Shown: piece by piece, positions 1 to 9,746 of the stretch
Layout of the letters: the number at the start of each line of letters is the position of its first letter
Numbering within the stretch: position 1 is the first letter of the stretch
NCBI GenBank assembly: GCA_025965475.1
Contig: JAOPWV010000199.1
Span: 1-36,443 of the forward strand
Source: Frankiales bacterium
GTDB taxonomy: Bacteria; Actinomycetota; Actinomycetes; Mycobacteriales; SCTD01
DNA: 36,443 nt
Direction of reading: 5' to 3'
The notes under the pieces: generated by a model
What the model saw: the letters and a program-made list of their open reading frames with translations, nothing else
What the model was told of the DNA's origin: nothing
Databases searched by the model: none
Position numbers and translations under genes: made by a program

Positions 1-1107
1 CGTGCGCAGCGGCTCGACGAGCTCGAACTGCATGTCCTCGGGTAGCCCGCCCACGTTGTGGTGGCTCTTGATGTTGGAGGTCCCCGCACCGCCGCCGGAC
101 TCCACGACGTCGGGGTAGAGCGTGCCCTGAACGAGGAAGTCGACCGGCTCGTCGGCGGCGATCTCCCGCGCGGCCTCCTCGAAGACGCGGATGAACTCGC
201 GGCCGATGGCCTTGCGCTTCTCCTCCGGGTCGATCACCCCGGACAGCGCGTCGAGGAACCGCTTGGACGCGTCCGCGACGTGCAGCTGTACGCCGGTGGA
301 GGCGACGAAGTCCTGCTCGACCTGCTCGGCCTCGCCCTTGCGGAGCAGCCCGTGGTCGACGAACACACAGGTGAGCTGGTCGCCGACGGCGCGCTGGACG
401 AGGGCGGCCGCGACGGCCGAGTCGACGCCGCCGGACAGGCCGCAGATGACCCTCCGGTCGCCGACCTGGGCGCGGATCCGCTCGACCTGCTCCTCGACGA
501 CGTTGACCATCGTCCAGGTGGGGCGGCAGCCGGCACCCTCGATGAGGAAGCGCCGCAGCACCTCCTGGCCCTGCTCGCTGTGCAGGACCTCGGGGTGGAA
601 CTGCACGCCGTACAGCCCGCGTTCGCGGTCCTCGAAGGCGGCGACCGGGGTCGCGGCGGTGGTGGCCGTGACGGTGAAGCCGGGCGGCGCCTCGGCGACC
701 GCGTCGCCGTGCGACATCCACACCGACTGCTGCGTGGGCAGCCCGTCGAACAGCAGGCCGGGCGACGTCACGGCGAGGGCGGTACGGCCGTACTCGGCGG
801 TGCCGGTCTGCGCGACGGTGCCGCCCAGGGCACTGGCCATCGCCTGGTGGCCGTAACAGATCCCGAAGGTGGGGACGCCGGTCTCGAAGAAGCCGGCCGG
901 CACCTGCGGGGCATTGTCGGCGTACACCGACGACGGGCCACCGGACAGGATGACGGCCTTGGGCTTGCGGGCCCGGATCTCCTCTGCCGTGATCGTGTGG
1001 GGCACGATCTCGGAGTACACCTTGCACTCGCGCACGCGGCGCGCGATGAGCTGCGCGTACTGGGCACCGAAGTCGACGACGAGGACCGTGTCCTGCTGGG
1101 GAGTCAC
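1..1107 (-). CDS. guaA: GMP synthase (glutamine-hydrolysing), C-terminus cut by the window edge
   Basis: The enzyme converts XMP to GMP with ATP and glutamine-derived ammonia, the last step of guanine nucleotide synthesis, in the cytosol. The 369 visible codons hold the class I glutamine amidotransferase domain (residues about 7-190), with the nucleophile Cys84 in GICYGHQ and the His171/Glu173 pair in QFHPEV. The ATP-pyrophosphatase domain follows, with its SGGVDS P-loop at about 225-230. Full-length GuaA is about 520 residues, so roughly 150 C-terminal residues, including the dimerisation domain, lie outside the window. The GTG at 1107 is chosen because the protein aligns from [10 protein letters not shown] and the upstream DUF427 stop lies only 10 bases away; no strong ribosome site is seen. 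guaB and guaB3 lie a little upstream on the same strand, so the XMP and GMP steps are clustered. Confidence 0.97.
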   Translation of the reverse strand, partial: MTPQQDTVLVVDFGAQYAQLIARRVRECKVYSEIVPHTITAEEIRARKPKAVILSGGPSSVYADNAPQVPAGFFETGVPTFGICYGHQAMASALGGTVAQTGTAEYGRTALAVTSPGLLFDGLPTQQSVWMSHGDAVAEAPPGFTVTATTAATPVAAFEDRERGLYGVQFHPEVLHSEQGQEVLRRFLIEGAGCRPTWTMVNVVEEQVERIRAQVGDRRVICGLSGGVDSAVAAALVQRAVGDQLTCVFVDHGLLRKGEAEQVEQDFVASTGVQLHVADASKRFLDALSGVIDPEEKRKAIGREFIRVFEEAAREIAADEPVDFLVQGTLYPDVVESGGGAGTSNIKSHHNVGGLPEDMQFELVEPLRT

Positions 1108-1117
1108 CCGATACAGG

Positions 1118-1402
1118 TTACGGCGTGACCTCGACGCCCTTCCAGAACGCGATCCGGTCGGTGATCTCCTTCGCCGCGTCCTTGGGCGTCGGGTAGTACC
1201 AGGCCGCGTCCGGGTTGGCCTCCCCGTCGACCTCGAGCGAGTGGTAGCTCGCCGTGCCCTTCCACGGGCAGATGCTCGTGGTGGCCGACTCGCGCAGCAC
1301 GTCCGGGCGCACCGACTCCCGCGGGAAGTAGTGGTTGCCCTCGACGACGACGGTGTCGTCGGACTCGGCCAGGACGATGCCGTTCCAGGATGCAGTGGTC
1401 AT
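1118..1402 (-). CDS. DUF427 domain protein
   Basis: A 94-residue cytosolic protein of the DUF427 family (also called NTP_transf_9), whose function is not settled. The visible family features are a start of the form [25 protein letters not shown], the [11 protein letters not shown] stretch, a CPWKG motif near the middle and an [15 protein letters not shown] segment near the end; it is a small all-beta fold in known relatives. The ATG at 1402 is preferred to the longer reading from 1456 because a GAGG ribosome site sits about five bases upstream and the family begins there. It lies 10 bases upstream of guaA and may be cotranscribed with it. A hairpin at 1480-1527 separates it from guaB3. Confidence 0.88.
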   Translation of the reverse strand: MTTASWNGIVLAESDDTVVVEGNHYFPRESVRPDVLRESATTSICPWKGTASYHSLEVDGEANPDAAWYYPTPKDAAKEITDRIAFWKGVEVTP

Positions 1403-1479
1403 GCTGGCCTCAACATCACGCGGCCGGCCGGCATGCCCGGCCGCCGCGCGCGGCATCGCCGTCGCGGCCGTCCGAGCCG

Positions 1480-1527
1480 TTGCGTCCGGCTGATCGTGGC
1501 TCAGGAGCCACCGTTGGCCGGACGCAA
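1480..1527. terminator. Nested inverted repeat downstream of guaB3
   Basis: Outer arms TTGCGTCCGGC (1480-1490) and GCCGGACGCAA (1517-1527) are perfect complements. Inside them, after a 5x5 internal loop, GTGGCT (1496-1501) and AGCCAC (1506-1511) pair around a 4-base loop. The hairpin begins 34 bases after the guaB3 stop at 1562, in the direction of transcription, and lies before the DUF427 start. There is no T-run, as is usual in such GC-rich genomes. A transcription terminator for guaB-guaB3 is the simplest reading. An RNA-processing or regulatory hairpin is possible. Confidence 0.6.
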
Positions 1528-1561
1528 GCGGTCGCGGCCTGACGAAGCGCGGACGGAGCCC

Positions 1562-2683
1562 CTAGGAGCGCCGGGTGGGCGCGACCATGACCTCGACCTT
1601 CTGGAACTCCTTGATCGACGAGTACCCGGTCATCGCCATGGCGCGGCGCAGCCCGCCGAACAGGTTCGTGGTGCCGTCGTCGGTGCAGGCCGGTCCGAGG
1701 AGCACCTGCTCGAGGGTGCCGACCTGGTCGACCTTGAGGCGCGTGCCGCGGGGCAGGACCGGGTGGTGGGACGCGTGGCCCCAGTGCCAGCCGCGGCCCG
1801 GCGCACCGTAGGCGCGGGCGAGCGGGCTGCCCAGCATGACCGCGTCGGCGCCGCAGGCGATCGCCTTGGCGACGTCGCCACCGGTGCGCATGCCGCCGTC
1901 GGCGATGATGTGGACGTACCGGCCACCCGACTCGTCGAGGTAGTCCCGGCGGGCGCCGGCGGCGTCGGCGATGGACGTGGCCATCGGCACGCCGATGCCG
2001 AGCACCTCGCGGGTCGTGTTGGCGGTGCCCGGCCCGACGCCGACGAGGATGCCGGCGGCGCCGGTGCGCATGAGATGCAGCGCGGACTGGTACGTCGCGC
2101 AGCCGCCGACGATGACGGGCACGTCGAGCTCGGCGATGAAGCGCTTGAGGTTGAGCGGTTCGGTGCGCGACGACACGTGCTCGGCCGACACGACGGTTCC
2201 CTGGATGACGAACAGGTCGACGCCCGAGTCGATGACGGTCTGCGCGAACTGGACGGTCCGCTGCGGGGTCAGCGAGGCGGCGACGGTGACACCGGCATCG
2301 CGGATCTGCTGGATCCGGTCCTTGATGAGCCCGGCCTCGATCGGCTTCGCGTAGATCTCGCGCATCCGCTCGGTGGCCCGCTCCTCGGGCAGCTCCGCGA
2401 TCTCGGCGAGGAGCGGCTCGGGGTCGTCGTACCGGGTCCACAGGCCCTCGAGGTTGAGCACCCCGAGGCCGCCGAGCTTGCCGATCTCGATCGCCGTCTG
2501 CGGGGAGACGACGCCGTCCATGGCCGACGCGGCGAGCGGCAGCTCGAACCGGTAGGCGTCGATCTCCCACGCGATGGAGACGTCCTCGGGGTCGCGGGTA
2601 CGACGCGAGGGGACGATCGCGATGTCGTCGAAGCCGTACGCGCGGCGACCGGACTTGCCGATGCCGATGTCGAGGTCAGCCAT
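1562..2683 (-). CDS. guaB3: GuaB3, IMP dehydrogenase-related protein
   Basis: A 373-residue paralogue of IMP dehydrogenase found throughout actinobacteria. The TIM-barrel core is recognisable: GYRY-like start, DLFVIQGTVVSAEHV, a phosphate-binding stretch [27 protein letters not shown], and the conserved end GYSSIKEFQKVEV. Unlike GuaB it has no CBS pair. The loop that carries the catalytic cysteine in IMP dehydrogenases (GSICTT in the neighbouring GuaB) reads GTANTT here, with Asn222 in place of Cys. From memory the M. tuberculosis GuaB3 also lacks this cysteine, so classical IMP oxidation is unlikely; a regulatory or other purine role is an inference. It starts one base after the guaB stop and must share its transcript. 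Confidence 0.95.
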   Translation of the reverse strand: MADLDIGIGKSGRRAYGFDDIAIVPSRRTRDPEDVSIAWEIDAYRFELPLAASAMDGVVSPQTAIEIGKLGGLGVLNLEGLWTRYDDPEPLLAEIAELPEERATERMREIYAKPIEAGLIKDRIQQIRDAGVTVAASLTPQRTVQFAQTVIDSGVDLFVIQGTVVSAEHVSSRTEPLNLKRFIAELDVPVIVGGCATYQSALHLMRTGAAGILVGVGPGTANTTREVLGIGVPMATSIADAAGARRDYLDESGGRYVHIIADGGMRTGGDVAKAIACGADAVMLGSPLARAYGAPGRGWHWGHASHHPVLPRGTRLKVDQVGTLEQVLLGPACTDDGTTNLFGGLRRAMAMTGYSSIKEFQKVEVMVAPTRRS

Positions 2684-2684
2684 G

Positions 2685-4518
<1,834 letters not shown>

Positions 4519-4914
4519 ATGACGCCACCGAGCAGTGCCTCCCCCGGGCCGGTCGACCCGTTCTGGGGCGACCCGGACGACCCGGCGCGCGAGCTCGCTG
4601 CTCTCGACGACGACACCGACGAGCCCGTGACGCCGCTGACCCCGGACGAGCGCGAGGACGTGCTCGAGGACATGGCGGACCTCGAGGTGTTCGAGGCGCT
4701 GCTGGACCCGCGCGGCGTGCGCGGGCTCGTGGTCCACTGCGAGGACTGCGACGAGGCGCACTACTTCGGGTGGGACCTGCTGCGGGGCAACCTGCGCCAT
4801 CTCCTCGACTACGGCACGAGCCGGGTGCACGAGCCCGCCTACGGCCCGGACCCGACGCTCTACGTGACCTGGGAGTACGCCCGCGGCTTCGCGGACGCCT
4901 CGCTCGAAGGCTGA
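4519..4914 (+). CDS. DUF5319 family protein (Rv3412-like)
   Basis: A 131-residue soluble acidic protein of unknown function. The N-terminal half is rich in Asp, Glu and Pro (DPFWGDPDDPARELAALDDD). The conserved core is LTPDEREDVLEDMADLEVFEALLDPRGVRGLVVHCEDCDEAHYFGWDLL, containing a CxxC pair (HCEDCDEAHY) that could bind metal. It ends with YVTWEYARGFADASLE. Its place beside guaB and the sigD/anti-sigma pair matches Rv3412 in M. tuberculosis (from memory), which supports the family call. The ATG has an AAGG site about nine bases upstream. It converges on the anti-sigma gene with a single base between the stop codons, so no room exists for a separate terminator. Confidence 0.88.
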   Translation: MTPPSSASPGPVDPFWGDPDDPARELAALDDDTDEPVTPLTPDEREDVLEDMADLEVFEALLDPRGVRGLVVHCEDCDEAHYFGWDLLRGNLRHLLDYGTSRVHEPAYGPDPTLYVTWEYARGFADASLEG

Positions 4915-4915
4915 C

Positions 4916-6232
4916 TCAGCGGCCCGAGCCGCCCCAGCCGGGCCGCTCACCCCGGCCACCCCGCCCGCCGGACGAGCCGGTGTCGGCTGACCCGCGGTCG
5001 CCGGACGTGTCCTGCCCGGCCGGCGTCCCGCCTGCGGACGTCACCGCTGACGTCGCGTCTGATGACACCGCGTCTGATGACACCGTGCCGCCGGACGTGC
5101 TCTGGCCGCTCTGGCCCGGGCGGCCCCAGCTCTGGCCGGACCGGTTCTGACCGGATGCCGGGGCGCTGTCCTCCCCGGTGCGGCGATCCCGCGTCCCACG
5201 GTCCTCGGTCCGGTCGTGCTGCACGGGGCCCGAGCTGGCAGGCACGCTGACCCCGCCGGACCGGTCCTGCCGGGCGTTCCCGTTGTGGCCGCTGTCGTGG
5301 TTGTCGTCCCCGGACCGCCCGCTGTTCCGGTTGCCCACATCGCGCGACCCGTTGTCGTCGCCTGTCGCCTCGGGGACGGGGCGAGTACCCGTGTGCTCCG
5401 CGGTCGGCTCGGCCGGTACCGGCTGCGCCGCCGGAGCGCTCTCGGCGGCAAGCCGCCGCTCGAGCCGGGTCAGGCGGTCCTGCAGCGAGGCGTGCGGCCC
5501 CGGCTCGGTGACGGCCGTCAGGTCATGCTTGGCCTGGGCGAGTTCGGCGCGCGCGGCGTCGTACCGCCGGGCGTCCATCAGCTTCGTGGCGCGCCCGAGC
5601 CGGACCTCCACGAGGCCTGCCGCCCGGGCCGAGTCCGCGTTCCCGGCGGGCGTGGAGTGCGCGACGGGGGCGGCCGGCATGGGCCTTGTCGAGCCGGCGC
5701 CCGTGGCGCCGAGCCTCGAGGGCACGCCGGTCGACTGCTGCGGCGACAGGGCGGGCGACGGCGCGCTCGAGGACGGGCGGTCGGTCGGGCTGGCGGCTCT
5801 GGACGGCTTGGCAGGGTGGGCCGGAGCGATGGCGGCGACGACGTCCCCGACGGCCGTGACCACGTCGCCCACCACGACGCGCACCCCGTAGAGCGGGTCA
5901 CCGGGCGAGGAGGTGGCGGCGGCCGCGGCGCCGGCCACGGACAGCAGGCCGGCGGTCACGACCGCGACGGTCGCCCCGCGGCCGAAGGACCGCCGGCGGC
6001 CCACCGTCGCGGGCACCTCCGGCAGCGCCCCGTCGGAGACCGGAAGGTCGGCCACGACGTCCAGCTGCAGCGCAAGCAGCAGCGCGTACGCCGGGTCGGC
6101 CGCGTCCTCGAAGGGAGCCGACGACCCGCCGGGAACCAGCGCGCCGCGCAGGCTCTCGACCAGCGCATCGTCGCGGACCAGCGCGGCGACGTCGGCGGGT
6201 TCGGCGCCGGGCATCATGTCGGGTGCGTTCAT
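4916..6232 (-). CDS. rsdA: Membrane-anchored anti-sigma factor (RsdA-like)
   Basis: A 438-residue protein expected to hold SigD inactive at the membrane. Residues 1-75 form a short cytosolic sigma-binding region of RsdA type ([18 protein letters not shown], then [19 protein letters not shown]). One membrane segment follows at about 86-106 ([21 protein letters not shown]). Outside lies a conserved patch [16 protein letters not shown], common in extracytoplasmic anti-sigma domains, then Pro/Ser/Ala-rich sequence, a charged probable coiled coil (about 215-275) and a long Gly/Ser/Asn/Asp-rich tail. No Zn-binding HxxxCxxC motif is present. The ATG at 6232 overlaps the sigD stop as ATGA, so the pair is translationally coupled. 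The C-terminal part includes a 15-base tandem duplication. Confidence 0.85.
   Translation of the reverse strand: MNAPDMMPGAEPADVAALVRDDALVESLRGALVPGGSSAPFEDAADPAYALLLALQLDVVADLPVSDGALPEVPATVGRRRSFGRGATVAVVTAGLLSVAGAAAAATSSPGDPLYGVRVVVGDVVTAVGDVVAAIAPAHPAKPSRAASPTDRPSSSAPSPALSPQQSTGVPSRLGATGAGSTRPMPAAPVAHSTPAGNADSARAAGLVEVRLGRATKLMDARRYDAARAELAQAKHDLTAVTEPGPHASLQDRLTRLERRLAAESAPAAQPVPAEPTAEHTGTRPVPEATGDDNGSRDVGNRNSGRSGDDNHDSGHNGNARQDRSGGVSVPASSGPVQHDRTEDRGTRDRRTGEDSAPASGQNRSGQSWGRPGQSGQSTSGGTVSSDAVSSDATSAVTSAGGTPAGQDTSGDRGSADTGSSGGRGGRGERPGWGGSGR
5055..5084. repeat. Two tandem copies of a 15-base unit in the rsdA tail
   Basis: GCGTCTGATGACACC occurs at 5055-5069 and again at 5070-5084 without a gap. 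Being a multiple of three it duplicates five residues (a VSSDA-type unit) in the low-complexity extracytoplasmic tail of the anti-sigma factor and keeps the frame. Confidence 0.9.
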
Positions 6233-6801
6233 GGCGTGGCCGCCTCGGCGGCGAGGGCGCGCAGCCGGGCCAGGGCACGGTGCTGGGCGACCCGGACCGC
6301 GCCGGGCGTCATGCCCAGGACCGCGCCCGCCTCGTCGGCAGACAGGCCGGCCATCACGCGCAGCAGCAGCACCTCGCGCTGCGCGTCCGACAGCTGGTCG
6401 AGCAGCGCCATCGACGCGGCGACGTCGGCGGCGTGCACGGCGGCCTGCTCCGGCCCGGGGGAGTCGTCGGCGCGCTCCGGGAGCTCGTCCGTCGCGTCGG
6501 CGCGGTTGCGGAAGACCGCACGCTGCGCGTCCGCCACCTTGTGACCGGCGATGCCGTAGACGAAGGCGAGGAACGGGCGGCCCTGGTCGACGTAGCGCGG
6601 CAGGGCTGTCAGCACTGCGACACACACCTCCTGGGCCACGTCGTCGGCCGACCCGTATGAGCCGTCCCGCCGTCCGAGTCGCGCACGGCAGTACCGCAGC
6701 ACACCCGGACGGAGACGGCCGAGCAGCTCCTCCAACGCCGCCCGGTCGCCCTCTCGGGCCCGGGCGACGAGCGGAGCCAGCTCGTCCGTCACAGGAGGCA
6801 T
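6229..6801 (-). CDS. sigD: SigD/ShbA-type ECF RNA polymerase sigma factor
   Basis: Redirects RNA polymerase to a special promoter set. Region 2 contains RYCRARLG, the polymerase-binding [20 protein letters not shown] and the -10 recognition part [22 protein letters not shown], which resembles M. tuberculosis SigD almost word for word. Region 4 contains [44 protein letters not shown], a clear helix-turn-helix. In Streptomyces the gene in this place, ShbA, drives transcription of the principal sigma factor gene hrdB (established). The ATG at 6801 is chosen because a GAAGGAGG site lies 11 bases upstream; a GTG at 6831 gives a 200-residue alternative without a visible site. It overlaps the anti-sigma gene by four bases and follows bldM after about 40 bases. 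Confidence 0.93.
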   Translation of the reverse strand: MPPVTDELAPLVARAREGDRAALEELLGRLRPGVLRYCRARLGRRDGSYGSADDVAQEVCVAVLTALPRYVDQGRPFLAFVYGIAGHKVADAQRAVFRNRADATDELPERADDSPGPEQAAVHAADVAASMALLDQLSDAQREVLLLRVMAGLSADEAGAVLGMTPGAVRVAQHRALARLRALAAEAATP

Positions 6802-6841
6802 CGGAGTGGGCGCCTCCTTCGTTACGGCCACGGCAGGCGAC

Positions 6842-7474
6842 CTAGGTGACCAGTCCGCGCCGGAAACCCAGCGCGACGGCCTGCGCCCGGTCGTTCACGC
6901 CGAGCTTGCGGAACAACCGGCGGGCGTGGGTCTTCACCGTGTCCTCGGACAGGTAAAGGTCACGGCCGATCTGGTTGTTGGACTTGCCCTGGCTCATCCC
7001 GGTGAGGACCTGCAGTTCGCGCTCGGTCAGCTGGGTGCCGGGCGGCATGGTGCGCAGCTGCTCGCGGCCGGCCAGGGCCCGCCGCAGGGAGGGCTCGACG
7101 AGGTCCAGCCCCTGCAGGGCGTGCGCGACCGCGGCGCAGAGCTCCTCGTGGCTGACGTCCTTGAGCAGGTAGCCACGGGCGCCGTGCGAGACGGCGGCCG
7201 CCACCTGGTCCCGGTCGTCCGCCGCCGTCAGCATGATCACTTTGGCGTCGGGGTTGTCGGAGACCAGCCGGCGGGTGGCCTCGAGACCGCCCAGCCCGGG
7301 CATGCGGACGTCCATGAGGATGAGGTCGGGTCGCTCGTGGGGGAACCGCGCCAGCACCTCCTCGCCGCTGGCGGCCGTCTCGACACGGTCGACGCCCGGA
7401 ACGCCCGCGACGATCTGCCGCAGTCCCTCCCGGACGATGCGGTGGTCGTCGCAGATGAGCACGGTCGTGGTCAC
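6842..7474 (-). CDS. bldM: BldM-like NarL/FixJ-family response regulator
   Basis: A 210-residue DNA-binding regulator. The receiver domain (1-120) keeps a complete phosphorylation pocket: Asp9/Asp10, phosphoacceptor Asp55 ([10 protein letters not shown]), Thr83 and Lys105. The LuxR/GerE domain (about 140-205) has [44 protein letters not shown] and ends [15 protein letters not shown], very close to Streptomyces BldM, a master regulator of sporulation acting as a homodimer or as a heterodimer with WhiI (established). The GTG at 7474 overlaps the stop of the upstream kinase-like gene as GTGA, so the two are translated together. The location beside sigD and the whiD-like gene matches Streptomyces. 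The developmental role here is inferred. Confidence 0.92.
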   Translation of the reverse strand: MTTTVLICDDHRIVREGLRQIVAGVPGVDRVETAASGEEVLARFPHERPDLILMDVRMPGLGGLEATRRLVSDNPDAKVIMLTAADDRDQVAAAVSHGARGYLLKDVSHEELCAAVAHALQGLDLVEPSLRRALAGREQLRTMPPGTQLTERELQVLTGMSQGKSNNQIGRDLYLSEDTVKTHARRLFRKLGVNDRAQAVALGFRRGLVT

Positions 7475-8433
7475 GGGGTCGCCTTCGGTCGCGGGGAGAA
7501 CGGGGGCTTGCTCACGGGCAAGGTCAAGGGCAGGGCGAGCCGGATGTGGTCCGGGCTGCAGGTCAGGGAGCCACCGAGTGCGCGGGCCTTCGCGGCCCAG
7601 CGCTGCGGCGCCGCGAGGGCGGTGCCGCCGTCGACGTCGAGGAGGACGCCCGGTCCCCCACGCCGCAACGCGACGCGGGCCGCCGGTGCGTCCGCGGGCA
7701 GGGCGACGGCCTGGACGAGGCGGTACGCCGTCGAGGTGACCGCAGCGGGCAGCACGGCGACCGTCGACTCGTCGAGCATGAACCGCAGGGGCGGCCGGCC
7801 GGCCTCCTCGAGCCGCGCCGAGAGCATGCCGAGCACGGCGGTGAGGCTGCCGGCCCGCGGCCGCAGGTGCCACAGGGCGCGCCGCAGCTCGACGAGCGCG
7901 ACCTGGACCGCGTCACGCGCCATGGTCGGGTCCCCGCCGCGGGCCGCCGCGTCCGCGGCGTACCGGGCGACGACGAGCGCCTGGACCGGACCGTCGTGCA
8001 GCAGGTCGGCGACCTCGTCGGCGTCGCCGTCCGCAGCCGCGAGGAGTTCCGCGGCGGTGCCGTCGGCGGGGGCGGGCCCGGTCCGCGACAGCGCGAGGGC
8101 CAGGACGGCAACCGAGGCGGTGAGCATCGGCAACTGCTCCGGCCGCGCGCCGACGACCGTGAGGGTGCCCAGGTCCTGACCGGCGGCCCGCAGGGGCAGG
8201 TGCACGGGGTCCGGACCGGTCGCGATGGGGGTGGCCGGACCGGACTGGACCGGCTCCCCCGCCGCAGCCGCGGGGGTACCGGTCGCGTCGTGGAGCACCA
8301 CGGTGCGCAGGTCGAGGGCCTCGCGCAGCAGGTCGAGAGCCGCGGTCAGGCCGCCATCGGCACGGTCGGCCAGCAGCTCGGCCAGGCGGCCCGGGAGTAC
8401 CGGATCGAGCAGCTGGGGAGCAGACCTGCCCAC
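7471..8433 (-). CDS. Degenerate histidine-kinase-like protein (GAF-like, DHp, non-canonical ATPase domain)
   Basis: About 320 residues with the architecture of a NarX/DegS-type sensor kinase. Residues about 30-115 look like a worn GAF domain (LREALDLRTVVLHDATG to LGTLTVVGA). The H-box of the HisKA_3 type is present: LLHDGPVQALVVARYA with His146, followed by ALWHLRPRAGSLTAVLGML. The C-terminal third keeps only the outline of an ATPase domain: YRLVQAV occurs, but the N-box Asn and following His, the DDGxG motif and the final GTG box are all missing (…PGVLLDVDGGTALAAP…, ALGGSLTCSPDHIRLALPL). No membrane segment. The GTG at 8433 has a GAGGGG site about 7 bases away; GTG 8439 is the alternative. 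Probably a pseudokinase or binding partner for the coupled BldM; function inferred. Confidence 0.8.
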   Translation of the reverse strand: MGRSAPQLLDPVLPGRLAELLADRADGGLTAALDLLREALDLRTVVLHDATGTPAAAAGEPVQSGPATPIATGPDPVHLPLRAAGQDLGTLTVVGARPEQLPMLTASVAVLALALSRTGPAPADGTAAELLAAADGDADEVADLLHDGPVQALVVARYAADAAARGGDPTMARDAVQVALVELRRALWHLRPRAGSLTAVLGMLSARLEEAGRPPLRFMLDESTVAVLPAAVTSTAYRLVQAVALPADAPAARVALRRGGPGVLLDVDGGTALAAPQRWAAKARALGGSLTCSPDHIRLALPLTLPVSKPPFSPRPKATP

Positions 8434-8572
8434 TGTCACCCCCCTCGGCACACGCGGCCCACGCGGCCTCGCCGCGAGGTGCTCCCGGTCCCATCGGCAG
8501 AAACGGCCCGCAACGTGAGCGCGCTGCGTCCCTCTGCGTCCTTCTGGCCCATCGTGACCAGTCGGACCGGCC

Positions 8573-8621
8573 CACCCGGGTGAGCGAGCGACGTCACCCT
8601 CGCGGGTGACCCGGATCACCC
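8573..8621. promoter_or_regulatory. Cluster of GGGTGA/TCACCC half-sites upstream of the kinase-like/bldM operon
   Basis: Four half-sites lie in 44 bases: GGGTGA 8578-8583, TCACCC 8594-8599, GGGTGA 8604-8609 and TCACCC 8616-8621. The middle pair makes a perfect palindrome TCACCC-N4-GGGTGA (7-base arms, 8593-8610), and CACCCGGGTG at 8573-8582 is a second palindrome. As I recall, BldM sites in Streptomyces are built from the same GGGTGA half in the same spacing, so autoregulation is plausible. The palindrome lies 17 bases after the TPR-gene stop, so a weak terminator for that gene is the main alternative. Confidence 0.55.
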
Positions 8622-8626
8622 GCCCG

Positions 8627-9586
8627 TCAGGATGATGCCGAGCCTGCCATAAGCGCAGATACCTCGGGGCGGGACAGCCATTCGCCACGCACTCCGGGCG
8701 GCAGGTCCCCCGCGATGGCCGTGACGGCGGCGCGGGCCGCCGCCAGGCTGCGCGTGCTCTCCGCGATCGCAGCCGGACCGGCCCCGCTCGCGGTGAGCGC
8801 ACCGAGCAGCGCGCGCGTCGGCCAGATCAGCGGTACGGCGCCGAGCGACTCCGCCAGCGCGGCCGCCCGCCGCAGCGTGAGGATCGCCGCCTGGGCGTCC
8901 GGGCTGCCGCCGCTGACCTGGGCGAGCCCGAGGTAGAGCAGCCCCTTCGCGACGTGCCGGGGGGCCGCCGCGTCCTCGGCGAGCCGAACGGCACCGCGCG
9001 CTGCGTCAGCGGCCTCGTGCGGCCGCCCCTCGAGCAGCGCGATGTCGGCCTGCACCCAGCCCAACCGGACGCGCTGCCGCCACCACTCGCCCGAGCCGTC
9101 CGGGACGAGTGCCGCCGCCGCGGCTGCGCGCTCGCTCGCCGCGTCGAGCTCACCCAGCCCGACGGCGTCCGCGGCCAGGCCGAGCTGTGCGTCGAAGGCC
9201 GCCAGGCCGGTGCCGTCCGTCAGGTCGAGGGCGGTCTGGTCCGCGTCCCGCGCGACCGCGTGCCGGCCCAGCTGGCGCTGCACGCTGGCGAGGGTCGACG
9301 CGGCCAGCGCCGCGTACCGGCGGCGCTCCGGCCCAGCGTCCGGTGCCTGGCCGGCGTCGACGAGCGGGGACAGGACCGTGAGCGCGCCGCCGTACCGCCC
9401 GGCGGCCCCGAGGGCGACGCCGAGCAGCCAGCCGGCGGTCGTGACCTCGGCGGGCCGGCCCTGCGACCTGGCGACCACGACCGCCCGCTGGAGGGTGCCC
9501 ACGGCGTCGGCCGGCCGGCCGCGGAACGCGTCGTGCTCGCCGCTCGCCAGCAGGCTGGCCAGGTCGGCCGGTCCGGGTGCCGTCAC
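8627..9586 (-). CDS. TPR-like helical-repeat protein (positional match to Rv3415c)
   Basis: A 319-residue soluble protein of alternating Ala/Leu/Arg-rich helices resembling tetratricopeptide repeats. Successive repeat-like units can be seen at about 14-40 (SGEHDAFRGRPADAVGTLQRAV), 45-75 (GWLLGVALGAAGRYGGALTVLS), 90-120 (AASTLASVQRQLGRHAVARD), 165-200 (WWRQRVRLGWVQADIALLEGRPHEAADAARGAV) and 210-240 (VAKGLLYLGLAQVSGGSPDAQAAILTLRRA). No enzymatic motif, signal peptide or membrane segment. The gene occupies the position of Rv3415c between whiB3 and sigD in M. tuberculosis (from memory). It probably acts as a protein-interaction scaffold; its partner is unknown. The GTG start at 9586 has no clear ribosome site, so the exact start is uncertain. 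It is divergent from the whiB-family gene. Confidence 0.75.
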   Translation of the reverse strand: MTAPGPADLASLLASGEHDAFRGRPADAVGTLQRAVVVARSQGRPAEVTTAGWLLGVALGAAGRYGGALTVLSPLVDAGQAPDAGPERRRYAALAASTLASVQRQLGRHAVARDADQTALDLTDGTGLAAFDAQLGLAADAVGLGELDAASERAAAAAALVPDGSGEWWRQRVRLGWVQADIALLEGRPHEAADAARGAVRLAEDAAAPRHVAKGLLYLGLAQVSGGSPDAQAAILTLRRAAALAESLGAVPLIWPTRALLGALTASGAGPAAIAESTRSLAAARAAVTAIAGDLPPGVRGEWLSRPEVSALMAGSASS

Positions 9587-9632
9587 GCGCGAACCGTACC
9601 GCCGGGCCGATCACGGCGAACTGTCCGCGGGT

Positions 9633-9642
9633 TTCGTACGAA
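9633..9642. promoter_or_regulatory. Palindrome TTCGTACGAA in the TPR gene/whiB divergent region
   Basis: A perfect 10-base palindrome lies 47 bases upstream of the TPR gene and 104 bases upstream of the whiB-family gene. The region 9587-9746 between these genes must hold both promoters. No -10/-35 pair was convincing. An operator role is a guess from position and symmetry. Confidence 0.3.
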
Positions 9643-9746
9643 CACCTACCGGGGCACTGCATGTGGAGGCATCAACAACCTCCCGGCGCGCCCGTCGTAC
9701 CGTGAGCGCACACGTCTCGCTCGCCCTGACCCGCGAAGGACCGCAC

